A stretch of DNA of 64,000 bases from Gp6-AA40 sp036802945 (GTDB taxonomy: Bacteria > Acidobacteriota > Vicinamibacteria > Vicinamibacterales > UBA2999), in contig DAIRVG010000003.1 of NCBI GenBank assembly GCA_036802945.1, positions 62,001-126,000 of the forward strand, given 5' to 3'. The position numbers were made by a program, and so were the translations under genes. Position 1 is the stretch's first letter; every line of letters begins with the position of its first letter. Below the pieces are notes generated by a model that was not told the origin of the DNA, ran no database searches, and saw nothing but the letters and a program-made list of their open reading frames with translations. Of the stretch, positions 7,933 through 16,586 are shown one piece after another.

Positions 7933-9456
7933 ATGCATACGGTGCACAAGACGCCGGCTGTGACAGTTACGGCCAAAGCGACGCGCGACGTCGCCGTCGA
8001 CCTCCTCCTCATCCCGGTATTTGAAGACGACGAACTGTCTGACGAAGTGGACCTCGCCCGCGCCTCCGGGGGGGAGTATGGGGCGGCCCGCATCCGGGGC
8101 GAGTTCACCGGAAAAGTCTTCGAGCAGCTCTTTACTATGCTGGACGGTGATTCGTGGAAGACGCGGCGCGCGCTGTTCGTCGGGGCGGGCCGCTCGAAGG
8201 ATTTCACGGCGGAACGCCTGCGCCGGATTGCCGTTATCGGCGGCCTTGCCGCCCGCCAACGGCATTTGGCGAGCATGGCGATCGTCTCGCGCGCGGCTGA
8301 GGCGCTGACTGTCGGCCAAGCCGTCCAGGCGCTCGCTGAAGGCGCCATCATCGCCAACTACGAGGGCATGTCGTACAAGACGGCCGAGCCCCCATGCGGC
8401 TGGCTTGAGCGCGTCGAGCTGAGGATGCCGGGCACGGGGGACGAAGCGGCACAGGCGCTCGAGAGGGGTCGCGTGCTCGGCGAGTGCACCAATCTCGCGC
8501 GCGAGCTGTCGAACGAGCCGGGCAACGTGCTGACGCCGAGGGAATTCGCCGACCGGGCCGAGAAGATGGGGAAGGAGGCCGGTCTCGGCGTCGAGATTCT
8601 CGACGAGACGGAGATCGCCAGGCTCGGAATGGGACTGCTGCTTGGCGTCGCGCGCGGCAGCCATCAGCCGCCGCGCGTCGTCGTGCTGCGCCACGAGCCA
8701 AAGAATGCGGTGAAGGGCGTCGTGCTTGGCCTTGTCGGCAAAGGGATCACATTCGACACCGGCGGCATCTCGATCAAGCCGGCAGAAAACATGGACAAGA
8801 TGAAGGACGACATGTCGGGCGGGGCGGCAGTCCTCTGTGCCATGGCCGCGATGTCGCGCCTCAACGCGCCGGTACGCTGCATCGGCGTGATTCCCGCGAC
8901 CGAGAACATGCCGGGCGGCCATGCGATGAAGCCGGGTGACATCCTGACCAGCGCGGAAGGAAAGACCGTCGAAGTGCTCAATACCGACGCCGAAGGCCGG
9001 CTGATTCTCGGCGACGGGCTATGGTACGTGCGAAAGCTTGGGGCGACGCACCTTGTCGACATGGCCACTCTCACAGGCGCGTGTGTTGTCGCGCTAGGCA
9101 AAACGACGAGCGGGTTGTTTGGAAGGCCGGACCCCTGGGTCGAGCACGTGCGGCGCGCCAGCGAACGCGCGGGCGACCGCTCGTGGCCGATGCCCGTGTT
9201 TGACGACTACAAGGATCTGTTGAAGAGCGAGATTGCGGACTTTACCAACACCGGCGGCCGCGCGGGTGGCGCGATCAGCGCCGCGCTCTTCATCAAGGAG
9301 TTTGCGGGCGAGCTGCCGTGGGTGCACATGGACATCGCCGGTACCGCGTGGGCAGAGGATGCGAAACCGTATCAGCCGAAGGGCGCAACGGGCGTCGGCG
9401 TGCGTACGCTGGCGGAACTCGCGCTCAGCGTCGAGTCCTGGAGTAATCTGAAATAA
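7933..9456 (+). CDS. pepA: Leucyl aminopeptidase, M17 family
   Basis: A 507-residue cytoplasmic metallo-aminopeptidase that removes N-terminal residues, working as a hexamer with two metal ions. The C-terminal catalytic domain carries LVGKGITFDTGGISIKP (metal-binding K and D), MKDDMSGGAAVL and the signature NTDAEGRLILGDGL. The N-terminal domain (1-170) is the usual less conserved part. The start at ATG 7933 gives normal family length. The next gene begins 3 bases after the stop. Confidence 0.94.
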   Translation: MHTVHKTPAVTVTAKATRDVAVDLLLIPVFEDDELSDEVDLARASGGEYGAARIRGEFTGKVFEQLFTMLDGDSWKTRRALFVGAGRSKDFTAERLRRIAVIGGLAARQRHLASMAIVSRAAEALTVGQAVQALAEGAIIANYEGMSYKTAEPPCGWLERVELRMPGTGDEAAQALERGRVLGECTNLARELSNEPGNVLTPREFADRAEKMGKEAGLGVEILDETEIARLGMGLLLGVARGSHQPPRVVVLRHEPKNAVKGVVLGLVGKGITFDTGGISIKPAENMDKMKDDMSGGAAVLCAMAAMSRLNAPVRCIGVIPATENMPGGHAMKPGDILTSAEGKTVEVLNTDAEGRLILGDGLWYVRKLGATHLVDMATLTGACVVALGKTTSGLFGRPDPWVEHVRRASERAGDRSWPMPVFDDYKDLLKSEIADFTNTGGRAGGAISAALFIKEFAGELPWVHMDIAGTAWAEDAKPYQPKGATGVGVRTLAELALSVESWSNLK

Positions 9457-9458
9457 CC

Positions 9459-9701
9459 GTGCTCTCCCTGCTGTTGCAGCAACCCGACCCCATCATCATC
9501 GAGACCGTCCGTCAGCCGCCGATTACGCGGGAAATCACGATGGGCGACGTGGTGCTCGGCGCCGTCGGCTTCGTCGGCGCGATCATGATCGCCGCGATCG
9601 TGGCTGGTCTCGTGATCGGCATCGTTCTCGTGATGATCAAGCGGTCCCGCGACGCTTCGGCCGGACCCACCGATCCCGGCCACGCGAAGTTGCGGACGTA
9701 A
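9459..9701 (+). CDS. Small single-span membrane protein
   Basis: An 80-residue protein starting at GTG 9459, two bases after the pepA stop codon and so probably in the same transcript. One long hydrophobic helix (about residues 29-60, VVLGAVGFVGAIMIAAIVAG... IVLVMIK) ends in a positively charged KRSRD segment, predicting a cytoplasmic C-terminus. No family is recognised. Confidence 0.65.
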   Translation: MLSLLLQQPDPIIIETVRQPPITREITMGDVVLGAVGFVGAIMIAAIVAGLVIGIVLVMIKRSRDASAGPTDPGHAKLRT

Positions 9702-9743
9702 CTCGAACTGTTGCTCGTGGTCAGCGGGCACGCGCGCCGCGGT

Positions 9744-9761
9744 ACGACTGATCTCAGTCGT
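9744..9761. terminator. Possible terminator or operator hairpin after the pepA unit
   Basis: ACGACTGA and TCAGTCGT form a perfect eight-base stem separated by two bases; a GT-rich rather than T-rich run follows. It lies 43 bases after the small membrane gene. The absence of a U-tract makes intrinsic termination uncertain; a protein-binding palindrome is equally possible. Confidence 0.35.
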
Positions 9762-10242
9762 TGTTGGGGCGTTGGTGCACGAATCCTGCGGCTGAGACGT
9801 CCAGAGACTGGGATTCGCTCGATCTCCTGTGCGCCGCGACCACACTGAAGGGCTGCCTTCGAGAGCCTTCCCACGCGTAAGACCAAGTACCGCGTCGCGA
9901 ACTGGGCCTCCTACGATCTTGCACTCGTCGGACGCGGCGAAATCACCCTGTGGGTGTCACCGTAGGCGATAGAACCCTGGGAGCCTTTGGGTGTCGGCAC
10001 TCGCGAGGGCAGCGGAAGTATCCGACGTCGCCCATTGAAACCGCGCTGACACTCCGTCTCCTCCTCTTTCCTGCCCCTCCGCCAGGCCGAGGGGCTTCTG
10101 CAGTCGCTCTTCGGGATTACGGCCTCGAGCTCTCCGCCCCGGATTACACGACGCTCTCACCGCGGCCAGGCAGTATTGGTCGGTGAGGTGCCGCGCGGCA
10201 GGGACAGGCGCGGGTCAGTTTCGGCTCATGCACCGCCGGTCG

Positions 10243-10271
10243 GTGTTAGGATTGCCGCCTCCCGGCGTTAT
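10243..10271 (+). promoter_or_regulatory. Putative ECF-type promoter shared with the sigma-factor gene
   Basis: GTGTTAG (10243-10249), 11 bases, then CCCGGCGTTAT (10261-10271). The same two blocks with the same 11-base interval occur at 15891-15919 ahead of the ECF sigma gene. Between GTGTTAG and CGTTAT there are 16 bases, the spacing expected of a -35/-10 pair recognised by an ECF factor. A small GC hairpin (CACCG...CGGTG) overlaps its left edge. Leader to the chosen ATG is about 100 bases. Confidence 0.5.
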
Positions 10272-10372
10272 TCACAGTGGCGCTGCGTCCGTTGTTCTTG
10301 TCGTGCTTCTCCTGCGCCACTCCTTCCTTGGGGACAGAACCTCAGTTCGCAAAGCTTTCGGAGGTGATGGTC

Positions 10373-12169
10373 ATGAGTGGATCCAAATATTGGTCAGAAC
10401 AGCCGGGGTCGGTCGACCAGCAGATCAAGGAATGGACGGTGGCGATCTACATGGCCGCCGATGGGCGAAGTGGCAGCAGCGATCTCGACCAGGTTGCCGT
10501 TCGAGAGTTGACGCAGATCGTTCACGCGGCTGGCGCCATGACTGAATCGGGGGACGATAAACATCCCTTGGCAAGGGACATCCACGTCGCCGTTCAGCTC
10601 GACATGTACGCGGTGGATGGACTACTGCGCTTCCACGTCGTAAACGATGGGCCCGAGGTTTGTGTGAAGGGGTTTTCAATTTCAGAAAAGGATATGGCGG
10701 ACCCCAAGGTGCTCGAAGACTTCATGCAATTCATTGCTGAGAAGTGTCCTGCGAGACACTACCTCTTCATCTTCTGGGGCCACAGCTCAGGGCCGGTTGC
10801 CATTTGCGGCGACTATGCGGCTTCTTCACGTAAGCCGGCGTTTCAGTTGCAGCGACTCATCGAGGGCGCGGTAAAAGACTCGTTTCAGCAAATCATCACA
10901 GGCGGGGTAAGAGAATCAACGCTGAACACCACCGCCAGTCCAACGTTGGACCTGGCGCCGACGTCGACGGGTGGGTCACTGCGGCGGTTCGCCGAAGCGC
11001 TGCAGACGGCGTCCGGGCCCGGCTGCCTCGGGGAAGCTAAGAAAGACGCCTGGTCAGAAAAAGCCGAGGGGCTAAAAAAAGCCGAGGGGCCTGCGCGCAG
11101 CCCGACAATCGACATTGTGCTTTTTAAAGAGTGCTTCATGGGAATGTTGGAGACCGTCTTTGAGTTCAAAGACGCGGCGCGTTACATAATCGCGTCGCAA
11201 GCTCGTGTTCCCCGACTCGGGTGGCCCTACCTTAGACTGTTCAGGAGACTGGCGACGACCTCTAAGCAAACAACGGACGAAAAGTACGTCAAAGTCGTTG
11301 CAGACGGAGTTCTTGACGAACTTCGTTCTTTTTACGAGATCGCGCGTCATCGCCGAGGGAAGGACGTGGTCCCCTTCTCGCTCGTCGATGCGAAATCTCT
11401 CTCTGAAGCGATCAAAAAACCGATAGACGATCTTGTTGAAGCCATTGAGTCGAAGGAAGGAACGTCTTCGCAGCAGTTGAGCCGGAACCAACACATTCAA
11501 AAAGCGTTCGAGAGATCGGCGATCGGAGACTCCGCGCTTGTGGAGCTTCGCTCTCTCTGCAGCCGCCTCGCCGATTTCCGTGGAGACGAGCGCGCCGGTC
11601 TTAGCGCTGCTGCGGAGAGTCTCCAGAAGGTTCTTTCCAACCGTGAGTTGGTGACGCCGGACTTCGAAAACTCGCCCTTTGGCGGCCTCAGTGTGTTCTA
11701 CTTTCCCAGTCCGCTTGATGCAATCGGTCCGCCGAGCGCTGGCGGTTCGTTCGTCGCGCCGGTCGTGGCGCGCCACCGAGAACGCTATACGGATTTCAAA
11801 CTCTTTAAGGAAACTGGATGGGGTAGGGTTGCGTTGCGTCAGGCCGGCGACTGGGAGACGGATTTGTTCACCAGCCTCAAAGACGGGAAGCAGGTTAACT
11901 TCCTGAAGTTGGCTGAGATGTCGAATGCCGCGGCCTTCAGCGGCGTCGTTGGCCAGGAAGCGGAGCTCTCAGAAGGCCTCGATTTCAGCCCTGACGGCCA
12001 CGATTTCACCAAGGGTTTTGATTTCACGAAGGGGTTCGATTTCACCAAGGGTTTTGATTTCACGAAGGGGTTCGATTTCACCAAAGGCTTCGACTTTGCG
12101 AAGCTGATGGACTTCGCAAAGACCATCGATTTTACAAAGGCGTTTGACTTCGGTGAGGATCCGTCTTAG
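10373..12169 (+). CDS. Clostripain-like (C11) cysteine protease with C-terminal DFTKGF repeats
   Basis: A 598-residue protein of the caspase-like clan. The N-terminal WTVAIYMAADG...SDLDQVAVRELTQI is the C11 opening strand. The likely catalytic His is in YLFIFWGHSSGP (H137) and the nucleophile in IVLFKECFMGMLETVFEF (C254), matching the clostripain WGHG and D-x-C-L-M-G-M patterns. About 100 low-complexity residues separate them, where clostripain is self-cleaved. The C-terminus (544-591) has eight hexapeptides of the form DFTKGF, five of them near-identical. ATG 10373 is preferred over GTG 10277 because GGAGG sits about nine bases ahead. No clear signal peptide, so probably cytoplasmic. The gene ends 14 bases before the TPR-CHAT gene. 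By eye its codon use is less GC-biased than that of neighbours. Confidence 0.78.
   Translation: MSGSKYWSEQPGSVDQQIKEWTVAIYMAADGRSGSSDLDQVAVRELTQIVHAAGAMTESGDDKHPLARDIHVAVQLDMYAVDGLLRFHVVNDGPEVCVKGFSISEKDMADPKVLEDFMQFIAEKCPARHYLFIFWGHSSGPVAICGDYAASSRKPAFQLQRLIEGAVKDSFQQIITGGVRESTLNTTASPTLDLAPTSTGGSLRRFAEALQTASGPGCLGEAKKDAWSEKAEGLKKAEGPARSPTIDIVLFKECFMGMLETVFEFKDAARYIIASQARVPRLGWPYLRLFRRLATTSKQTTDEKYVKVVADGVLDELRSFYEIARHRRGKDVVPFSLVDAKSLSEAIKKPIDDLVEAIESKEGTSSQQLSRNQHIQKAFERSAIGDSALVELRSLCSRLADFRGDERAGLSAAAESLQKVLSNRELVTPDFENSPFGGLSVFYFPSPLDAIGPPSAGGSFVAPVVARHRERYTDFKLFKETGWGRVALRQAGDWETDLFTSLKDGKQVNFLKLAEMSNAAAFSGVVGQEAELSEGLDFSPDGHDFTKGFDFTKGFDFTKGFDFTKGFDFTKGFDFAKLMDFAKTIDFTKAFDFGEDPS
12002..12145 (+). 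repeat. 18-base tandem repeats encoding DFTKGF hexapeptides
   Basis: Eight in-frame 18-base units. The first four alternate two variants (codon choice ACC-AAG-GGT-TTT versus ACG-AAG-GGG-TTC), giving an exact 36-base higher-order period. The last three units have diverged to DFAKLM, DFAKTI and DFTKAF. The alternation implies recent duplication of a two-unit block. Confidence 0.95.
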
Positions 12170-12183
12170 AGCCTAACCACGCG

Positions 12184-15100
12184 ATGCTTGATACTGCCCC
12201 CAAGCGGCGGACCCCGGTCGCGGCGCTGGTTGTGCTTCTGACGGTACGTCTGCTCGCGCAAGACGGCTCTCAGTTGACGGTGGCTCGATCTCAAGCGGAC
12301 GCTGCGAGGTCACGCGGTCAGTATCGAGAGGCCGAACGCATCGCTCGGGGGGCATACGAGAGCATCCAACGCGAGCTTCCCGAGCGCGTCGGAGACCTTG
12401 CGGACGCACGCGACCTGTTGGTAGAAATGGCGACAATCGGAGGTGATGCGGCCTCCCCGGTCACGCTCGCGATGGCCGAGGAGGCGGTCGAGGCCCGTCG
12501 TCGTCTGCCCCCGCCCGACCTGGCCATGTCGCGGGCTCTGCACAATCTTGGAGACGTTTACTTCCAACGTGGCGAGTTTCAGAAGGCTCTGCCCTTGCAC
12601 GAGGCTGGTCTTGCGCTGCGGCGGAGGCTGCTGCCATCTGGTGACGAAGCCGAAGCTGACAGCCTGGAACGACTGGCACGGGTTGAGATGCGGATGGAAC
12701 GGTACTCGGCGGCCAGATCACATCTGGACCAGGCGATCGCTGTCCGCGAACGACGCCAGAGTATCGACCCTCTCGCACTCGCAAGCAGCCTCGAGCTTTC
12801 GGCGTGGTTAGATCGCTACGCCGGGAACTATGAGACTGCGCGGCACGCGCACGAGCGCTCCCGTGCGCTGCGAGGGATCGACGGTTCGAACGGAATAGAG
12901 CCGACTACCAGCATCGAGTTGAGCGGCGATCTCCTCATGCTTGAGGGTGCCGTTGCAGGTGCTCACGCCGCGTGGCTTAAAGGCGTTCGAGTCGCCACGG
13001 AGCTTCTGGGACCCGATCATCCCCTCGTAGCGGCCCTCGATCGAAGACTCGCCCTCGCGGCCGCAGCAATGGGCAATCGCCAGGAATCGATCGATTATCT
13101 CGCCGACGGAATGCGCATCGCAGAAGCGCGTTTGGCCCCGTGCGATCCAGAACGGATGGGCTTGATGGATTACGCCGCAAGCTCGCTGATGTACGACGGC
13201 CGATTCATTGAGGCGCATGCCCAGTATGAGGCGGTGCTCAAGAGTTGCAGAGCGTGCCTCGGAGAGACGCACGCGAACACCGCGACGGTGACGTCGAATC
13301 TGGCCTCACTGGCGGTCCTGATGGGTGATCTTCCTGAGGCAGAACGGCTCAATCGTCATTCGATTGCAGTCTGGTCCCGAGCGAGACCTGACCATCCGTA
13401 TGTCGCGCAAGGACTAGACGCCCTTGCCGAGGTGGTAGCTGCCCGGGGGCAGCTCAACAGCGCCCGGATCCTGTACGAGCGCGCTCTGGCCATCCGTCGC
13501 CGGATCAATCCAGGGCATCCCAATGTGGCGTGGACGTTGACCAATCTGGCCCGGGTCACCGCTGACTCCGGCAATCGTCCACTGGCGCTCCAGTATCTCG
13601 CTCGAGCCAAGGACATCTATGACAGGGTTGGCGACGGCGGTGATCCCGATCAGTTGGCCAGAGCCCTCATGTTGAGAGGCGAACTGCTCACGCAACGAGG
13701 CACCTACGCCGGTGGGCAGAGCAGCCTAGCGGAGGCGCTGAAGGCGCGCGAACGATTCTTCGGGCCCGTCCACCCGCTGACGGCTCAAGCGCGAGCCGCC
13801 CTGGCCCGCTCGGATTGGGCGGCGGGCGGGGCAGAGGCCGCACTCGCGGGCTCCCTCACGGCGGAAGCTTCCGGTCGTGACCACATGCGCTCAACAGTGC
13901 GATATCTTCCAGAGCGGCTCGCCCTCGCATACGCGGCGAACAGGCCCGAAGGCCTCAGCGTTGCTTTGTCCATAGCGGCAGAGCACGCCGCACCACTTCC
14001 CTCTCTGGCTCTCGACGCCATGATCCGGTCCCGTAGCCTTGTACTCGACGAACTCGCGGCGCGAAGACCTTCAATCGCCCATCCCGGTGTGGCGAGTTCG
14101 CTGGCTCTCCTTACGGCCACGCGTCAGCGCTTCGCGAACCTGATGCTTCGTAGCATGGAAGGGAGAATCGATCCCGTCACGGCCCGAATGCTCGAGGAGG
14201 CATCTCGACAGCGTGACGAGGCAGAGCGGGCGCTCGCCACCGAAAGCGCGGAGTTCCGGTCTGAACTGAACCGACGGGCTACTGGCCTGGAGGAGGTGCG
14301 CCGGGCCCTGCCGCCACGGACCGCCTTGATTTCGTTCGTTCGCTACTCGCGCATCGTTCGAGCTCCCCGGGCCACTCGCGAAGTCGCAGGATTGGCTGAT
14401 GCGCCGGCTCGAGTGGGACCGACCGTCGTACCGTCATACCTGGCGTTTGTGGTGCAGCCGGATCAGGTCGAACCGACAATCATCCCCTTGGGCTCCGCTG
14501 CGATCGTCGACCGAACCGTCAAACGTTGGCGGGAATCGATGCTGGCCGACGTCGGAGTACGCCAGGCGGAGCCGGGCGCACCTTCATTTCGGGCACTGGG
14601 CGCCAGTCTTCGGCGTCTGGTTTGGGAGCCATTGACCGCGCCACTCACGGGCATTTCTCGAGTCTTCATCGTTCCAGACGGTGACCTCAACCTGGTGCCA
14701 TTCGCAGCGCTGCCAATCGGCGCGACGAGCTACCTGCTTGAGCAAGGTCCACTCATTCACTATCTGTCCGCCGAACGAGACCTTGTCACCCTTTCGATCG
14801 ACGCCGAGACAACCGGCACGGGCCTACTAGCGTTCGGCGGGGCTGCGTTTTCTGACGTCTCATCGATGGGCCGACTGCGGCGTGATAGCGCGACTCCGGG
14901 CATCTCACCGTCGTTGATACGTGGAACCCCCTTCTCTACGTGCAGACCGTTTCAGGCGGTCCGGTTTCGAGACCTCCCGGCGTCTTTACGCGAGGCGCAA
15001 GCGGTCGCCGACCTTTGGCGGCAGGCAACGGACCAGACAGCCTCGACAACGCGTGATTTGCTGCTGTCTGGTGGAGAGGCGACCGAGACCGCCTTCAAGA

Positions 15101-15693
15101 CGTTGGGACCGGGTCGACGGATCATCCATCTCGCAACCCATGCCTTCGTCATCGACGACGAGTGCGACGCGGGTGGCATGGGGCTTCGAGGTGCAGGAGG
15201 ATTGGTCTCTTCGGGCACCCTTGCGTCGAATCGCGCCAGAAAGCGCTCCACCATTGACAATCCTCTGCTTCTTTCAGGTCTTGCATTGGCAGGCGCCAAC
15301 CGGAGATCGACGGCGCGCGCGGAAGACGACGACGGAATTCTCACGGCCGAAGAGGTAGCAGCCCTCGATCTAAGCGGAGTCGAATGGGCGGTTCTCTCCG
15401 CCTGCGACACAGGGCTAGGAGAGATTCGCGCCGGTGAGGGAGTGTTCGGCCTCCGGCGGTCGTTTCAGGTCGCCGGCGTTCGAACGGTAGTTATGAGTTT
15501 GTGGGGGGTGGAGGACCAAGCCACTCGAATCTGGATGGAGGGACTCTACAGGGCGCGCCTTGTCGACGGGCTTGGCACAGCTGAGTCCGTTCGTGAAGCG
15601 AGTATGAGCTTCATTCGCGAGCGGCGCGCCAAGGGACAGAGCACCCACCCCTTCTACTGGGCAGGTTTCGTAGCCGCGGGCGACTGGCGTTAA
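12184..15693 (+). CDS. Exported TPR-CHAT protein (caspase/separase-fold protease)
   Basis: A 1169-residue protein. A short basic start and hydrophobic run (VAALVVLLTVRLLA, residues 12-25) look like a signal peptide. About 500 residues of tetratricopeptide repeats follow (for example ALHNLGDVYFQRGEFQKALPLHEAGLALRR and LATHAFVI-side units such as IAVWSRARPDHPYVAQGLD). The C-terminal CHAT domain (about 760-1169) retains the dyad: His986 in HLATHAF and Cys1074 in VLSACDTGLG, followed by GEGVFGLRRSFQVAGVRTVVMSLW. TPRs usually hold a partner or substrate. It is 14 bases after the C11 protease, so one operon is likely. Related TPR-CHAT proteins include the type III-E CRISPR protease, but no cas gene or array is here. 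Substrate unknown. Confidence 0.85.
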   Translation: MLDTAPKRRTPVAALVVLLTVRLLAQDGSQLTVARSQADAARSRGQYREAERIARGAYESIQRELPERVGDLADARDLLVEMATIGGDAASPVTLAMAEEAVEARRRLPPPDLAMSRALHNLGDVYFQRGEFQKALPLHEAGLALRRRLLPSGDEAEADSLERLARVEMRMERYSAARSHLDQAIAVRERRQSIDPLALASSLELSAWLDRYAGNYETARHAHERSRALRGIDGSNGIEPTTSIELSGDLLMLEGAVAGAHAAWLKGVRVATELLGPDHPLVAALDRRLALAAAAMGNRQESIDYLADGMRIAEARLAPCDPERMGLMDYAASSLMYDGRFIEAHAQYEAVLKSCRACLGETHANTATVTSNLASLAVLMGDLPEAERLNRHSIAVWSRARPDHPYVAQGLDALAEVVAARGQLNSARILYERALAIRRRINPGHPNVAWTLTNLARVTADSGNRPLALQYLARAKDIYDRVGDGGDPDQLARALMLRGELLTQRGTYAGGQSSLAEALKARERFFGPVHPLTAQARAALARSDWAAGGAEAALAGSLTAEASGRDHMRSTVRYLPERLALAYAANRPEGLSVALSIAAEHAAPLPSLALDAMIRSRSLVLDELAARRPSIAHPGVASSLALLTATRQRFANLMLRSMEGRIDPVTARMLEEASRQRDEAERALATESAEFRSELNRRATGLEEVRRALPPRTALISFVRYSRIVRAPRATREVAGLADAPARVGPTVVPSYLAFVVQPDQVEPTIIPLGSAAIVDRTVKRWRESMLADVGVRQAEPGAPSFRALGASLRRLVWEPLTAPLTGISRVFIVPDGDLNLVPFAALPIGATSYLLEQGPLIHYLSAERDLVTLSIDAETTGTGLLAFGGAAFSDVSSMGRLRRDSATPGISPSLIRGTPFSTCRPFQAVRFRDLPASLREAQAVADLWRQATDQTASTTRDLLLSGGEATETAFKTLGPGRRIIHLATHAFVIDDECDAGGMGLRGAGGLVSSGTLASNRARKRSTIDNPLLLSGLALAGANRRSTARAEDDDGILTAEEVAALDLSGVEWAVLSACDTGLGEIRAGEGVFGLRRSFQVAGVRTVVMSLWGVEDQATRIWMEGLYRARLVDGLGTAESVREASMSFIRERRAKGQSTHPFYWAGFVAAGDWR

Positions 15694-15986
15694 CCGCGCT
15701 CTCCTCGTGATGTCGCAGTGGGCGTGGCAACACTACTGCCGAACGGGACCCGGCTTCGGGGTCGTCTGCGGCTAAACATGTCGTCCAGGTCGGCCCGTTC
15801 AAAGCGAAACATCTTTCCGGCTCACGCTGACCCCATGCACTCAAATAGCGCCGTGAGCAGACGTTCCGAACAGGCCGCCCGCCTCGGCGGGTGTTAGAAG
15901 CGCCGGCGCCCGACGTTATAGATAGCGCCTCCGGACTTCACGCCGGCGGCTACCGACTGCCTCACTCACAGGAAGGGACTTCAAGT
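15694..15986. other. Intergenic leader between TPR-CHAT and ECF sigma genes
   Basis: Holds no credible coding frame. It contains the second copy of the GTGTTAG/CCCGACGTTAT element (15891-15919), immediately preceded by a CCCGCC-TC-GGCGGG hairpin, and the ribosome-binding AGGAAGGG (15970-15977) of the sigma gene. The rest is unexplained. Confidence 0.55.
15891..15919 (+). promoter_or_regulatory. Putative ECF-type promoter (autoregulatory copy)
   Basis: GTGTTAG (15891-15897), 11 bases, CCCGACGTTAT (15909-15919), identical in layout to the element ahead of the C11 protease. It lies 68 bases ahead of the sigma-factor ATG, so the sigma factor may activate its own gene. ECF factors often do this, but the link here is inference. 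Confidence 0.5.
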
Positions 15987-16486
15987 ATGATCGGTACCGC
16001 AACCCTATCATTCGGGGCAGGTTCTCTTATGGCCGACCCTCCGGCGTCCGGCTCGTCTGCTCCACACAAGACTGGCGGCTCAGCCAGCGCGGCCGCATCG
16101 GTGGACCTGCTCGCCCGGGCGCGGACTGGGGACACCGAGGCCTTGAACGCCCTTTGTGCTCGCTATCTCCCCCGTCTTCAGAAGTGGGCGCATGGCCGGC
16201 TGCCATCCTGGGCCCGCGGCGCGCTCGACACCCACGACCTGGTTCAGGACACGCTCGCGCACGTGGTGCAGCGTCTCGGTTCCTTCGAGCCGCGCCACGA
16301 TGGCGCATTTCAGGCGTACCTTCGTCAGGCGCTGCTCAATCGTGTCCGCGATCAATTGCGATGGGCGCAGCGCAGGCCGACTGACGTCCTCGAGTCCAAC
16401 CGCCCTGACCTCGGTCCCTCTCCGATTGAAGAGGCAATTGGCAGCGAAGCGCTCGAACGATACGAGGCGGCACTGCAGCGCCTGAG
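15987..16486 (+). CDS. ECF sigma-70 factor, 3' part lost in gap
   Basis: The first 166 residues of an extracytoplasmic-function sigma factor. After a low-complexity lead (about 40 residues) comes region 2: DLLARARTGDTEALNALCARYLP, then DTHDLVQDTLAHVVQRL (the core-binding DxxQDT helix) and FQAYLRQALLNRVRDQLRW. Region 4, which reads the -35 element, should follow SEALERYEAAL but falls in the 100-N gap. ATG 15987 was chosen for AGGAAGGG ten bases upstream; a longer in-frame GTG at 15891 overlaps the putative promoter. It probably directs transcription of this island, with the adjacent kinase as its regulator. Confidence 0.8.
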
Positions 16487-16586
16487 NNNNNNNNNNNNNN
16501 NNNNNNNNNNNNNNNNNNNNNNNNNNNNNNNNNNNNNNNNNNNNNNNNNNNNNNNNNNNNNNNNNNNNNNNNNNNNNNNNNNNNNN
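16487..16586. other. Assembly gap (100 N)
   Basis: Exactly 100 unknown bases, a common scaffolding placeholder rather than a measured length. It hides the end of the ECF sigma gene and the start of the kinase gene. The frame happens to stay open through the Ns, which is not evidence of a fused protein. Confidence 0.95.

Larger units (their letters stand above)
9702..10372. other. Gene-free 670-base stretch upstream of the C11 protease
   Basis: No open frame here looks coding in either direction. It contains a short perfect palindrome at 9744-9761 and, near its right end, a two-block promoter-like element at 10243-10271. The remainder shows no recognisable structure. It marks the boundary between the pepA pair and the accessory island. 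Confidence 0.6.

Noticed and set aside
10277..10372. N-terminal extension of the C11 protein from GTG 10277
   Set aside because: No ribosome site ahead of it, while ATG 10373 has GGAGG at the right distance.
12002..12145. CRISPR-like array
   Set aside because: Contiguous 18-base units without spacers, in frame inside a gene; no cas genes in the window.
12184..15693. TPR-CHAT as part of a type III-E CRISPR effector
   Set aside because: No Cas7-11 or array nearby; the protein carries a signal peptide and is paired with a C11 protease instead.
12171..15900. Integron attC sites (GCCTAAC at 12171, GTTAG at 10246 and 15893)
   Set aside because: Partner half-sites are missing or too far apart, GTTAGGA and GTTAGAA miss the last consensus base, and no integrase is present. 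The fixed GTGTTAG/CGTTAT spacing fits a promoter better.
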